From Anaerolineae bacterium (GTDB taxonomy: Bacteria; Chloroflexota; Anaerolineae; Anaerolineales; Villigracilaceae): a DNA stretch of 32,555 nucleotides. Under the pieces are notes generated by a model. The model was not told the DNA's origin and made no database searches. It saw nothing but the letters and a program-made list of their open reading frames with translations. Shown in pieces: positions 8,201 to 15,206 of this stretch; the stretch's first letter is position 1; each line of letters begins with the position of its first letter. A program made the position numbers and the translations under genes. Location: contig JABGQU010000019.1 in assembly GCA_018648605.1 (NCBI GenBank), positions 1 through 32,555 on the forward strand, written 5' to 3'.

Positions 8201-9607
8201 GTCACCATTAGCCGTAGTGAGGATATTGCTGGTCAATCACTTGGTTCTCGTATATACAGCCGTCTTATTTGCGAGCGGGTCGTTGATCCGAACACCGGCG
8301 AAGTTGTCGCTGAACGCGATGATGTGATCGGACATGAATTAGCGCGCAAGATCATGAAATCTGGCGTCGAAGAAGTCCTCGTTCGCTCTCCGCTTACTTG
8401 TGATTTACAACATGGTGTTTGCTCCAGTTGTTACGGTAATGACCTTGGGCGTGGAAAGATCGTCGAACTTGGTTCTGCCGTTGGCATCGTTGCTGCTCAA
8501 TCCATTGGTGAGCCTGGTACACAGCTAACATTGCGTACCTTCCACACCGGTGGTGTTGCTGCTGGTAGCGATATCACGACCGGTCTCCCGCGTGTAGAAG
8601 AGCTTTTCGAAGCTCGCCGTCTCCCGAAAGGTGAAGCGGTCATGACCGAGATCGATGGCAAAGTAGCTATCTCGCAATCTGAAAAATATGCAGACCTGAG
8701 AATTGTGACTGTTTCACAAAGCGAGATGGTCAGCGACACGTATAAAATTCCTGAAAACTGGGAAACTCTCGTTAGCGAGGAAACCGAGATCAAAGCAGGT
8801 GATGTTTTGGCAAGCCACGAAGAAGCCACCATCACCGCCCAAAATGACGGTAAAGTCCGCCTTGAAGACGATACCATCTTTGTTTCCTATGAACAGCGCG
8901 AAGAAAGCGAATACGACATCCCCACGACAGCACGTCTTCTTGTTGTTGATGGCGATCACGTTGAAGCCGGGCAACCGCTTACTGAAGGTTCGCTGAATCC
9001 GCATCGTATTTTGCGCATTCAAGGCACTCATGCCTGCCAGATTTACCTCATGTCTGAAATTCAGCAAGTCTACCGCTCACAGGGTCAGAATATTCACGAT
9101 AAGCACTTCGAAGTTATCATTCGCAAGATGCTCTCCAAAGTGCAGATTACCAATCCCTATGACAGTAACTACCTGCCCGGTGACGTAATCGACCGCCTCG
9201 ATATTAGTCGTTCCAATGAAGTCTTGCTCGCAGAAGGCAAGCAGCCTGCGCGTTACGTCAATATCTTGTTGGGCATCACCAAAGCCTCGCTCACAACCGA
9301 TTCCTTCCTGTCTGCCTCCTCCTTCCAACACACCATCAAGGTTTTGGCGAAGGCAGCCATTGGCTCCGATGAAGATCCGCTCTATGGCTTGAAAGAAAAT
9401 GTCATCATTGGTAAGCTGATCCCCGCTGGCTCCGGTTTTGTACCAGGACGTTTCAGCCCTGTAGTAGAAGAAGTGGACGAAGAGCCCGAAGCCGAACTTG
9501 ACCCTGAGCTTGTTCCCGAGATGGAAGCAGTCGCCGAAACCCTCGACGAAGATACCGGTGAAAGCGCACCCTCAGCGGATGCGCCAGAAGCCCCGCTCGC
9601 TGAATAA
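5285..9607 (+). CDS. rpoC: DNA-directed RNA polymerase subunit beta-prime
   Basis: This is the catalytic largest subunit of RNA polymerase. The N-terminal zinc site uses C59, C61, C74 and C77 (CYCGKYK...CDKC). The invariant magnesium motif [10 protein letters not shown] sits at residues 625-634, with D627, D629 and D631. The second zinc site uses C967 plus [11 protein letters not shown] (C1039, C1046, C1049). The trigger-loop region includes [16 protein letters not shown]. Residues ~140-325 form a Glu/Lys-rich, probably coiled-coil insertion absent from E. coli beta-prime; comparable non-conserved insertions are known in other lineages. The C-terminal ~50 residues are very acidic. GTG 5285 is chosen because GAGGAG lies 10 bases upstream and the [18 protein letters not shown]-terminus is family-like. 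rpoB is not adjacent. Confidence 0.98.
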   Translation: METKGLKALRISLASPETIRSWSYGEVLKPETINYRRLRPEKDGLFCEAIFGPQRDWQCYCGKYKNPRYKGITCDKCGVEITRSAVRRERMGHIQLATPVAHIWYTRRIPSYLGLLLNISRRNLDRVLYFAQYIVTHVDEEAREKALNKLDEEISNSGVKKDAMANAKVGEIKERSATALTALEQRRAAMEQEFDEETAALLEPVMKEGQRLDESLQEQMGVAARKDIVFGATGDLIAEAGSVIASQHISKVQTAVKESLHKIESELQEQREEKFGVIDQEIEALKATTDEELQLLSDQVGDELAETKTKNKQTRKELVDLQPFDFLSEVRYRELKARWGQIFRADMGAEAFLDILQRVDLDALAEELWNEVRTTKSKQKRKKATSRLKVVEAFRRSGNKPEWMIMSILPVIPPDLRPMVQLDGGRFATSDLNDLYRRVINRNNRLKRLLELGAPNVIIRNEKRMLQEAVDSLIDNSQRGKALSRRGRRELKSLSDMLKGKKGRFRRNLLGKRVDYSGRSVIVVGPQLRLYQCGLPKKMALELFRPFVIGGLVNRNYAANVKGARRMIERNRQEVWEVLEDVIKDRPVLLNRAPTLHRLGIQAFEPLLIEGSAIQLHPLVTTAFNADFDGDQMAVHVPLSQKAVEEARRLMLSSKNLLKPADGEPIISPGKDMVLGVYYLTMEDPFDYKGEGSLFGSLEEVQLAFELEHVEVHTNIRLRATTWYDDEGTRLAEAETRMIETTVGRAIFNNILPPEVQFVNTTLDKGGVKDLIADVYEICGQDVTTDVADGIKTIGFEYAMRSGVTVAISDITVPESKEDIIQKSLQGVELVQRDFRRGLLTEQEQDERVVQIWQDTTNEVAAEVRKVMDPNGNLATMASSGATKGGFGPISQLAGMRGLMADPSGRIIPLPIRSNFREGLTALEYFISTHGARKGLADTALRTADAGYLTRRLVDVAQDLIVNEHNCDTTNGVTISRSEDIAGQSLGSRIYSRLICERVVDPNTGEVVAERDDVIGHELARKIMKSGVEEVLVRSPLTCDLQHGVCSSCYGNDLGRGKIVELGSAVGIVAAQSIGEPGTQLTLRTFHTGGVAAGSDITTGLPRVEELFEARRLPKGEAVMTEIDGKVAISQSEKYADLRIVTVSQSEMVSDTYKIPENWETLVSEETEIKAGDVLASHEEATITAQNDGKVRLEDDTIFVSYEQREESEYDIPTTARLLVVDGDHVEAGQPLTEGSLNPHRILRIQGTHACQIYLMSEIQQVYRSQGQNIHDKHFEVIIRKMLSKVQITNPYDSNYLPGDVIDRLDISRSNEVLLAEGKQPARYVNILLGITKASLTTDSFLSASSFQHTIKVLAKAAIGSDEDPLYGLKENVIIGKLIPAGSGFVPGRFSPVVEEVDEEPEAELDPELVPEMEAVAETLDEDTGESAPSADAPEAPLAE

Positions 9608-9624
9608 TATCACTAGCATTGCTC

Positions 9625-9657
9625 AAAGACGCCGCCTAAAAAACGGCGTCTTTTCTT
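9625..9657 (+). terminator. Rho-independent terminator of rpoC
   Basis: A ten-base-pair stem, AAAGACGCCG with CGGCGTCTTT and a nine-base loop, runs into a T-rich tract. It lies 18 bases after the rpoC stop. Confidence 0.85.
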
Positions 9658-9682
9658 TAACATTCAGCAATGTTAAAGAAAA
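9651..9682. repeat. Perfect 14-bp inverted repeat upstream of the regulator gene
   Basis: TTTTCTTTAACATT and AATGTTAAAGAAAA are perfect complements around the four-base spacer CAGC. The left arm overlaps the T-tract of the rpoC terminator. The centre is about 55 bases upstream of the -10 of the response-regulator gene, so it could be an operator for that gene or a second transcript-end structure. Confidence 0.7.
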
Positions 9683-9721
9683 CAGTACCTCAGAACCGAA
9701 TGGATTTTTTAAGATTTAAGG

Positions 9722-9727
9722 TATAAT
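9722..9727 (+). promoter_or_regulatory. -10 box of the response-regulator gene
   Basis: A perfect TATAAT lies 63 bases before ATG 9791. The -35 region (around AATGGA) is a poor match, which would fit a promoter needing an activator. Confidence 0.5.
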
Positions 9728-9790
9728 GGCGCAACCCTGAAAATCTCTTAGGGGATTTCTAAGAACCCACTTATTGGAAACGCATAAAAA

Positions 9791-10462
9791 ATGCTGTCCT
9801 CAAAAACTATTGATGCAACCGTTCTCATCATAGAAGGAAAACATGCTGATTTTCCTTCTTTTACTATCCCTCTCCAAAAAAAGGGATTTGATGTTCGCGT
9901 TGCTAAAAGTGGCAGCCAAGCCTCAGCCCTACTCAAAGAAGTCAACCCCGACGTGTTGGTCGTTAATGCAGCTTCAATGCGCAGCAGTGGCATTCGTATT
10001 TGCAAAACGCTGCGAGAACAAGATGCCGAACTGCCAATTATCCTTATCGTAGCCCCCGAAAAAGAAATAGATGATAATGTTGCAACAGTCATCCTCCACC
10101 ACTCTTTTACCGTTCAAAAATTAGCCAATCGTATTAAACCTCTCCTGCCAGGCGAAGGTGAAAACCTGCTACAGGTTGGGTCGATCCGCCTTGATCTGGA
10201 CCGTAACCGTGTGCGTTGTTTGGGGCAAAATACACGCCTTACCCCGCGCCTAGTCACATTGCTTGAAGCCCTGCTGAAACGCCCCGGCGAAGTCGTTGAG
10301 CGTGAAGAACTCTTCAAAAAAGTTTGGGATACTGACTATACAGGCGACACACGTACCCTTGATGTACATATCTCATGGCTGCGCAGAGCCATCGAACCAG
10401 ACCCTACCAAACCAAAATTCCTGCGCACCATACGCGGTGTTGGCTACAGATTAGATGTCTAA
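9791..10462 (+). CDS. OmpR/PhoB-type response regulator with degenerate receiver
   Basis: This 223-aa transcription factor has an N-terminal receiver-like domain (~residues 10-115) and a C-terminal winged-helix DNA-binding domain (~125-223; LTPRLVTLLEALLKRPGEVV, then RTLDVHISWLRRAIE and RTIRGVGYRL). The receiver keeps its hydrophobic-strand framework, but the phospho-acceptor position after PDVLVV is Asn59 rather than Asp. The acidic pocket at the end of strand 1 is only E15, and the usual KP motif is lost. It is therefore unlikely to be switched by a histidine kinase, and none is adjacent. ATG 9791 follows an A-rich stretch without a strong Shine-Dalgarno. The gene is convergent with the methyltransferase. 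Confidence 0.88.
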   Translation: MLSSKTIDATVLIIEGKHADFPSFTIPLQKKGFDVRVAKSGSQASALLKEVNPDVLVVNAASMRSSGIRICKTLREQDAELPIILIVAPEKEIDDNVATVILHHSFTVQKLANRIKPLLPGEGENLLQVGSIRLDLDRNRVRCLGQNTRLTPRLVTLLEALLKRPGEVVEREELFKKVWDTDYTGDTRTLDVHISWLRRAIEPDPTKPKFLRTIRGVGYRLDV

Positions 10463-10492
10463 AAAAAATAGGGCGACCAAGTGGTCGCCCTA
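10461..10492 (-). terminator. Hairpin terminator shared by convergent genes
   Basis: A perfect ten-base-pair stem, TAGGGCGACC with GGTCGCCCTA and the loop AAGT, is flanked by eight A (10461-10468). Read on the minus strand this gives a stem followed by eight T, a strong terminator for the methyltransferase, whose TAG stop forms the base of the stem. It also lies seven bases after the regulator stop. The stem sequence resembles the terminal repeat of the REP-like element (GTAGGGGCGACCC). Confidence 0.82.
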
Positions 10493-11713
10493 ACGCTTTA
10501 AGATCATCTGAATACGTTCTCCGCTAACTTTTACACAGCGGATGCAAATCTCTTTTCCAAAATCCCCTTTAATTTCTAAACTGGATGGAATAGCCCCGCT
10601 TCGCACGGGGAGAACGGCTTGATCGGTGCTTTTGAATACCTGCCCATCCCAATTTGGATCAACATCCCAATAGACTATATCTGAGAGAAAATCTGCTTCG
10701 AGGGAGATTCGCTTCCCTTCAAGGTGGGCGCAGTTGGCGGATTTTGCTTGGGGTAGAAGAGATGCAGTATCCCGCTCAAAGCTGAAGGATGCTTTTTGCG
10801 CAGCGAGCCTGCTCAGGGTCGTGTGTGCTGCGCGCCAGGTTGCATCGGTGGCGATGAATTTTCTCCCCAGTTTTTCTGCGACGAGCGCCGTCGTCCCCGA
10901 TCCTGAAAAGAAATCTGCTACGAGATTACCCGCGTTAGAAGATGCCTTGATAATACGCTCAAGCAGGGCTTCGGGCTTTTGGGTGGGGTAGCCAGTGCGT
11001 TCGTTATGCAGCCGCGCTACGACGGGAAAATACCACCAATCTTCGGGAACTTTGCCACGTTTTAGATCGGGGGTTTTGCCAAAGCCAGCTTTTTTGGATG
11101 ATTTAAAAGTTTTGACTGTGTTTTTGTGATAAGGTTCGCGGACAGCATCGGCATTGAAGGTGTAATTCTTGCTTTTAGTATAAGCAAGAATAGTATCGTG
11201 TTTACGATTGAAAGCACTCTTGATGGGTGAAGGACCGTGGTAGGTCCAGATGATTTCGTTGAGCAAGCGATCTTGCCCGAAAATTTCGTCAAGAAGCAGG
11301 CGGGCGTAAGCACTGGCATGCCAATCGAGGTGCAGGTAGAGTGTGCCATCAGGCGCGAGCAGACGGTGCATGAGAATAAGGCGCTGGTAGAGAAAATCAA
11401 GATAGGCGTCGAGGTTATCCCAGTTATCTTGATAGCCTTCTGTCATTTCCCATTCTTTTGGTTTGCGAGAATCTTCGCCACGACCAACACGAGCACGAAA
11501 TTTACGGTTGGTGAAGAAGGGGGGATCAATATAGATGAGATTGATGCGCCCCTCATACTCTGGCAGGAGGGCTGCCATAATGGCAAGATTATCGCCAAGA
11601 ATAAGGCGATTTTCTTGTTTTGATGTGGACGTAGGGGAAATCCATGCCTCGGTTTGGAGACTGGCTGGGGATGGAACTACCTGCTTTTTATCGTGCCAGA
11701 TGAGGGAGGGCAT
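10490..11713 (-). CDS. Site-specific DNA methyltransferase (N4-cytosine/N6-adenine, beta-type order)
   Basis: This predicted S-adenosylmethionine-dependent DNA amino-methyltransferase has its catalytic motif IV DPPF (63-66, in NLIYIDPPF) before the SAM-binding motif DFFSGSGTT (267-275), the order of beta-class enzymes. [11 protein letters not shown] just before motif I is also typical. About 100 residues after the last recognisable motif ([16 protein letters not shown]) form an extra C-terminal domain that I cannot place. No restriction endonuclease gene is adjacent, so it appears to be an orphan methyltransferase. Its ATG overlaps the stop of the upstream L,D-transpeptidase by one base (TAATG), which implies translational coupling. 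Confidence 0.92.
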   Translation of the reverse strand: MPSLIWHDKKQVVPSPASLQTEAWISPTSTSKQENRLILGDNLAIMAALLPEYEGRINLIYIDPPFFTNRKFRARVGRGEDSRKPKEWEMTEGYQDNWDNLDAYLDFLYQRLILMHRLLAPDGTLYLHLDWHASAYARLLLDEIFGQDRLLNEIIWTYHGPSPIKSAFNRKHDTILAYTKSKNYTFNADAVREPYHKNTVKTFKSSKKAGFGKTPDLKRGKVPEDWWYFPVVARLHNERTGYPTQKPEALLERIIKASSNAGNLVADFFSGSGTTALVAEKLGRKFIATDATWRAAHTTLSRLAAQKASFSFERDTASLLPQAKSANCAHLEGKRISLEADFLSDIVYWDVDPNWDGQVFKSTDQAVLPVRSGAIPSSLEIKGDFGKEICIRCVKVSGERIQMILKR

Positions 11714-12747
11714 TAGCTATAAAAAATATTTATAGTCGTCCCATAACCGCGACGGTAGAGCTGTGGTCCGTCATGGACGGGACGCAGCCAGCGGAAGAGC
11801 CATTTGGCTTCGCTAGTACGCATATTGATACAGCCGTGGCTCATCGGCACGCCATAATTTTCGTGCCAATAGGTGCCATGGAAAGCGTGCCCTGCTTCGG
11901 TGAAGAAACTTGTCCAGGGGACGCCGGGGAGTTCGTAAGCGCTGATGTCGGAGGCGAGACTGCCATTGCCCATGTGTTTGGATGGCATTTTTTCGCGGAC
12001 ATTGAATGTTCCCGTAGGAGTATTCAAACCGATCCCATTAGGATTCCCTTGGTTTAATCCAGATGAAATTATTGTTTGAAAAACCTTTTCCTCGTATTCA
12101 TACGCAGTTAGTTTTTGGGTGGATAAGTCCACTTCAACACGTTTGTCGAGGAAATCCACTTCTGGTGAGATGGGTGCCAAGGATGCGGGTGGGATCATCC
12201 GCAAATGGGTGGGCTGCACAAAATAGGGTACGGAAGCAAGTTCATCGAAAATGCGATACCAGAGTTTTCCATCCGGCCCTTCGCTGATGCTATCGATCCA
12301 ATGAACGGATTCGTAATAGAGTCGGTAGAGTGGTTCCCACCCGTAGAATTTTGTGTAGCGCATGGCACGCGTGTATGGAACGGTCACTTCGGCGAGATAG
12401 CGTTCGCCCTCTTCCAAATTGGTTTGGATATGGTTTTGAAGGAGTTGAACACGTTGTAAGCGAGCACGATGGACAAACCCGCCCCAAACGCGATACCAAA
12501 CAGGGTTGTAGGCGGGGGTTTCGGCGGTAACTTCTTCGTAAACGGTTAGCAGATCGTCACGATACCATTGCCCCGTTATGCGTGCCTCGTCGTTGGGTTG
12601 GCTGTGAACGCTGATCGCGTCGGTTGCAACACGTACGAGCATACGGTCATCAAAGAGATTAAGACGTTCCTTGATGGGAGCGAATGCCATATTGCCGAGC
12701 GCAAATGCGCTGAGTTTGAGAAAATCTCGTCGTGAAAGAGTAGTCAT
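11713..12747 (-). CDS. L,D-transpeptidase (YkuD fold) with Tat-type signal
   Basis: This 344-aa exported enzyme is predicted to form 3-3 or related cross-links in peptidoglycan. The N-terminus [14 protein letters not shown] is a twin-arginine-type signal (R6, R7). Residues ~35-110 look like an SH3-like region ([14 protein letters not shown]). The YkuD catalytic domain starts at ~200 ([16 protein letters not shown]) and contains the active-site block [20 protein letters not shown] with H290, H304 and C306. PTGTF is the usual strand motif. It is unusual that the next gene, coupled by a one-base overlap, is a DNA methyltransferase. A possible -10 (TAAAAT, 12757-12762) lies only nine bases from the ATG, and no Shine-Dalgarno is evident. 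Confidence 0.93.
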   Translation of the reverse strand: MTTLSRRDFLKLSAFALGNMAFAPIKERLNLFDDRMLVRVATDAISVHSQPNDEARITGQWYRDDLLTVYEEVTAETPAYNPVWYRVWGGFVHRARLQRVQLLQNHIQTNLEEGERYLAEVTVPYTRAMRYTKFYGWEPLYRLYYESVHWIDSISEGPDGKLWYRIFDELASVPYFVQPTHLRMIPPASLAPISPEVDFLDKRVEVDLSTQKLTAYEYEEKVFQTIISSGLNQGNPNGIGLNTPTGTFNVREKMPSKHMGNGSLASDISAYELPGVPWTSFFTEAGHAFHGTYWHENYGVPMSHGCINMRTSEAKWLFRWLRPVHDGPQLYRRGYGTTINIFYS

Positions 12748-12895
12748 CTTGGCTGGATTTTACCTCATGTTGCTTAGAAGCAAATGAATCTACTAGGCTG
12801 ATGTGTGTCGCACTCTCTGTTCTTGTAAAAAGTCAGAATTTTAGATAAAGAAAAGACGCCCCTAATAATGAATTTCTTACTGGTGTATAGATATG

Positions 12896-12930
12896 AAAAA
12901 CAGCCTCCCCATGCGGGAAGGCTGTTTGGT
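12896..12930 (-). terminator. Terminator after the SWIM protein gene
   Basis: AACAGCCT pairs with AGGCTGTT around an inner CCC/GGG stem. On the minus strand the stem is followed by a run of five T. It sits about 20 bases past the stop of the SWIM gene. The remaining bases between here and 12747 contain a small TTGCTT/AAGCAA hairpin (around 12770-12783) and no gene. Confidence 0.75.
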
Positions 12931-12948
12931 TTTAATGATCTAAGCGCA

Positions 12949-13182
12949 TTAACTGATCGGCTCCATACCTTTCATTATCTCTTCAATTGCCATTGTGTGG
13001 CTACAATATTCGCGGGAGTTGTAAAAATCGCAAGTGCAAGTTAATTCCCCATCGGCAAGGGAAACACGGTGTGTATTATTCGTCCCTTCAACAGAAATTT
13101 CAAGTGATTCAAGATGAAAACGTTCACGTTCTTGTGCATAGCGTTTTGCTTTTTGAATTTTTCCGATCATACCAGAGTCCAT
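12949..13182 (-). CDS. Small stand-alone SWIM zinc-finger protein
   Basis: This 77-aa protein consists mostly of one SWIM motif, CTCDFYNSREYCSH, with the CxCx(n)CxH spacing that binds zinc and mediates nucleic-acid or protein contacts. The N-terminus is basic and helical (KIQKAKRYAQERERF). SWIM domains usually form part of larger helicases or transposases; here the domain is essentially the whole protein. AAGGAGAG is well placed before ATG 13182. The gene has a strong own promoter, but the leader contains an intrinsic terminator-like hairpin. The function is unknown. Confidence 0.85.
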   Translation of the reverse strand: MDSGMIGKIQKAKRYAQERERFHLESLEISVEGTNNTHRVSLADGELTCTCDFYNSREYCSHTMAIEEIMKGMEPIS

Positions 13183-13207
13183 TTTGTCTCTCCTTTATAG
13201 TTAGATA

Positions 13208-13235
13208 CAAAAACGCACGCGAACATCGCGTGCGT
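13208..13235 (-). terminator. Terminator-like hairpin in the leader of the SWIM gene
   Basis: A perfect ten-base-pair stem, ACGCACGCGA with TCGCGTGCGT and a three-base loop, is followed on the minus strand by five T. It can end nadE transcripts. It also lies between the SWIM gene promoter (13282-13310) and its start codon, so it could attenuate that gene. Confidence 0.75.
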
Positions 13236-13281
13236 CTAATTAGCAAAAAAGGGAGTATGTCGTTTCTACTCGCATACAAAG

Positions 13282-13310
13282 AGTATATAGCGGAATCAAA
13301 TTCACGTCAA
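13282..13310 (-). promoter_or_regulatory. Strong promoter for the SWIM gene
   Basis: On the minus strand TTGACG (13310-13305) and TATACT (13287-13282) are separated by exactly 17 bases, close to the sigma-70 consensus. It begins about 30 bases after the nadE stop. The predicted transcript has a ~95-nt leader containing the hairpin at 13213-13235. Confidence 0.72.
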
Positions 13311-13341
13311 CGGGTGTTTCGATATCCTTATGAAATCTTAA

Positions 13342-14163
13342 CTATGTGCCCCAATCACGCAGGTAAAGGAAGTCATATCCAATTGTGCGATTGCTGATTT
13401 TCGCGATTGGCGGCAGCATCCTCTTGAACTGATTCTGCTGCACACGTTTGAGAACTGCGCGTACGAAGGCTTCATCAAAACCGGCAGCTACACATTCTTC
13501 TACACGGTATCGTTGGTCTATTAGTAGATAAAAGAGTTGGTCGGCTTTTGCATAAGTGAATCCAAGTTCGCTCTCGTCTGTTTGATTTGCCCATAAGTCA
13601 GCAGATGGGGCTTTATCTACAATTTCGTCAGGCACGCCCATCGCGCGAGAGAGTTGACGTACCTGCGTTTTATATAGATCACCAATTGGGTTTAGCGCAG
13701 ATGCAGAATCTCCAAAGATCGTTGAGTAGCCGAGCAAAATTTCGGTCTTGTTGCTTGTACCGATCACTAACCCACCAAAAGCCTCCGACTGATCATATAG
13801 CACGATCATGCGGCAGCGTGCCATAATATTTCCTTTGCGTGTTTTTGACATTTCAGGGTCAAGGGCGATGAGCGGATCTACCATCTCAGTGATGGGGATG
13901 GTTAACGACTGGACGCCAAATTTGTCGATGGCGAGCTGCGCATGGTCGAGAGAATCCTGGCTGGAGGCTTTATACGGCATCCGTACAGCGAGAACATTCT
14001 CCTTTCCAATTGCTTCCGTTGTAAGCGCAAGAGAGAGAGCTGAATCAATCCCTCCCGAAAGCCCAATCACCGCGCGTTTAAAGCCGACGCGATTCAACTC
14101 TGACTTGATGAATCCCGTTAAGATTTTTCGTGCCAGATCGGTATTAATATTTAAATTGCTCAT
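13342..14163 (-). CDS. nadE: NAD+ synthetase, synthetase subunit
   Basis: This enzyme converts deamido-NAD+ to NAD+ using ATP and ammonia, the last step of NAD biosynthesis. The PP-loop motif SGGIDSAL (36-43) is the ATP-pyrophosphatase signature. GTSNKTE and PIGDLYKTQVRQL are further family blocks, and the 273-aa length matches ammonia-type NadE. Its ATG overlaps the stop of the upstream nitrilase-fold gene by four bases (ATGA). The ammonia is therefore probably delivered by that separate glutaminase partner, a split form of glutamine-dependent NAD synthetase. Confidence 0.96.
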   Translation of the reverse strand: MSNLNINTDLARKILTGFIKSELNRVGFKRAVIGLSGGIDSALSLALTTEAIGKENVLAVRMPYKASSQDSLDHAQLAIDKFGVQSLTIPITEMVDPLIALDPEMSKTRKGNIMARCRMIVLYDQSEAFGGLVIGTSNKTEILLGYSTIFGDSASALNPIGDLYKTQVRQLSRAMGVPDEIVDKAPSADLWANQTDESELGFTYAKADQLFYLLIDQRYRVEECVAAGFDEAFVRAVLKRVQQNQFKRMLPPIAKISNRTIGYDFLYLRDWGT

Positions 14164-15002
14164 TTCGATAAAATCCGATTTAGTTCTGCCTGCACGAGAT
14201 GTGTGCGCTCATCTCTTAATAGGGGTAAACGTGCACGCGTGCGGTGGAGTTGATTTAGATCTAGTTCAACAAAAGTAAGCGCTTCCTCGTGATAAGGGGC
14301 TTTTACCAATAGATCTCCATTGGGGTCATAGACCGTTGATCCACCCCAGAAATTCAACCCGTCTTCATAACCAACACGATTGCTATGTGCCACAAAACTT
14401 GTGAAAAGATTGGCATAGGCGCGATTAGTATGTTCTACCCAACGTGCAGATTCGAGTTTGTCTTCATTGTTTAGACCGCGCCCTGGTGAAGCGGAGGTGA
14501 GCAGAAGGATGTCGGCGCCATCCAGCCAGAGCAAATAGGGCGGAGATACATGCCAAAAATCTTCACAGATCAGCATTCCCACACGTCCGAAGCGGGTGTC
14601 AAAAGCACGGATTGAATCCCCCCACGCAAAGAAACGACCTTCGTCAAAGAGACCGTATGTGGGCAAATAGACCTTGTGGTGGACGTGGATAACTTTGCCT
14701 TGCGAGAGATAAGCATCTGCGATATAGAAGCGATGACGCTCATCTTCATCCACAAAGCCGACCACCATGTCGATCTCGCGGCTGGCTTCAAGTAGCTGGC
14801 GAAAGATAGGATCATCTGCTGTGGGGCGATGAGCCACCGTTGGGGTGATGTCCTGGAGGGTGTATCCGGTCAGAGAAAGCTCGGGGAACAGAATCAAGTC
14901 TGAACTACGAGCGACAGCGTCTCCGATCAAATTAAGATGCTTTTCGAGATTCGCATCCACATCCCCTAATTTTGTATTGATCTGTGCGAGGGCAAGTTTC
15001 AT
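14160..15002 (-). CDS. Nitrilase-fold glutaminase, partner of NadE
   Basis: This 280-aa carbon-nitrogen hydrolase has the Glu-Lys-Cys triad visible as FPELSLTGY (E41), HHKVYLPTYGLFDE (K110) and MLICEDFWH (C146). These match the amidotransferase half of glutamine-dependent NAD synthetase, here a separate protein just upstream of nadE. I infer that it hydrolyses glutamine and passes ammonia to NadE. I start at ATG 15002 (MKLALAQINTK), which aligns with the nitrilase fold. The longer ORF in the track begins inside the tRNA terminator region. The start codon is only 15 bases past the T-tract of the tRNA-Ser terminator, so expression may rely on read-through. No strong Shine-Dalgarno is seen. Confidence 0.92.
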   Translation of the reverse strand: MKLALAQINTKLGDVDANLEKHLNLIGDAVARSSDLILFPELSLTGYTLQDITPTVAHRPTADDPIFRQLLEASREIDMVVGFVDEDERHRFYIADAYLSQGKVIHVHHKVYLPTYGLFDEGRFFAWGDSIRAFDTRFGRVGMLICEDFWHVSPPYLLWLDGADILLLTSASPGRGLNNEDKLESARWVEHTNRAYANLFTSFVAHSNRVGYEDGLNFWGGSTVYDPNGDLLVKAPYHEEALTFVELDLNQLHRTRARLPLLRDERTHLVQAELNRILSK

Positions 15003-15017
15003 ATTTTTCTCTTGTCT

Positions 15018-15051
15018 AAAAAAAGAGCCGCCGAGCGTTGGCTGCGGCGGC
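15018..15051 (-). terminator. Terminator of tRNA-Ser
   Basis: A seven-base-pair GC stem, GCCGCCG with CGGCGGC, is followed on the minus strand by TC and seven T. It lies about 45 bases after the tRNA 3' end and ends 15 bases before the start of the nitrilase-fold gene. Confidence 0.78.
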
Positions 15052-15097
15052 GGTCGCATCCAGAAAAAAAGGTGCTAGGCTTTCTGTATGCTTACTG

Positions 15098-15185
15098 CGG
15101 AGAGAGAGGGATTCGAACCCTCGGTAGCCCAGAAGACTACAACGGTTTTCGAGACCGCCCCGTTCAACCACTCCGGCACCTCTCC
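15098..15185 (-). tRNA. tRNA-Ser (anticodon CGA)
   Basis: An 88-base class II tRNA with a long variable arm. The acceptor GGAGAGG pairs with TCTCTCC. The T arm is GAGGG TTCGAAT CCCTC. The anticodon loop CTCGAAA lies between GCGGT and ACCGT. The anticodon CGA (15149-15151) reads UCG serine codons. The discriminator is G and the CCA end is not encoded. It is not tRNA-Sec: the anticodon is not UCA and the acceptor stem is of normal length. Confidence 0.95.
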
Positions 15186-15198
15186 ATGGAGCGGGCGT

Positions 15199-15204
15199 AT
15201 TATA
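15199..15204 (-). promoter_or_regulatory. -10 box of tRNA-Ser
   Basis: TATAAT on the minus strand lies 13 bases before the tRNA 5' end, directly against the 3' end of the metallo-beta-lactamase gene. The -35 region lies within the last codons of that gene and is weak. Confidence 0.55.
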
Positions 15205-15206
15205 TC

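Noticed and set aside
7552-8208. 218-aa minus-strand ORF inside rpoC
   Set aside because: It is antisense to highly conserved rpoC sequence, has low-complexity Ser/Arg composition and no ribosome binding site. I treat it as a shadow ORF.
11600-11700. GTAGGGG near the methyltransferase N-terminus as another REP copy
   Set aside because: Only seven bases match the REP end, there is no inverted partner, and the codons are plausible native sequence.
15098-15185. tRNA-Ser read as selC (tRNA-Sec)
   Set aside because: The anticodon is CGA, not UCA, and the acceptor stem has seven pairs. No other tRNA was found in the intergenic regions I read.
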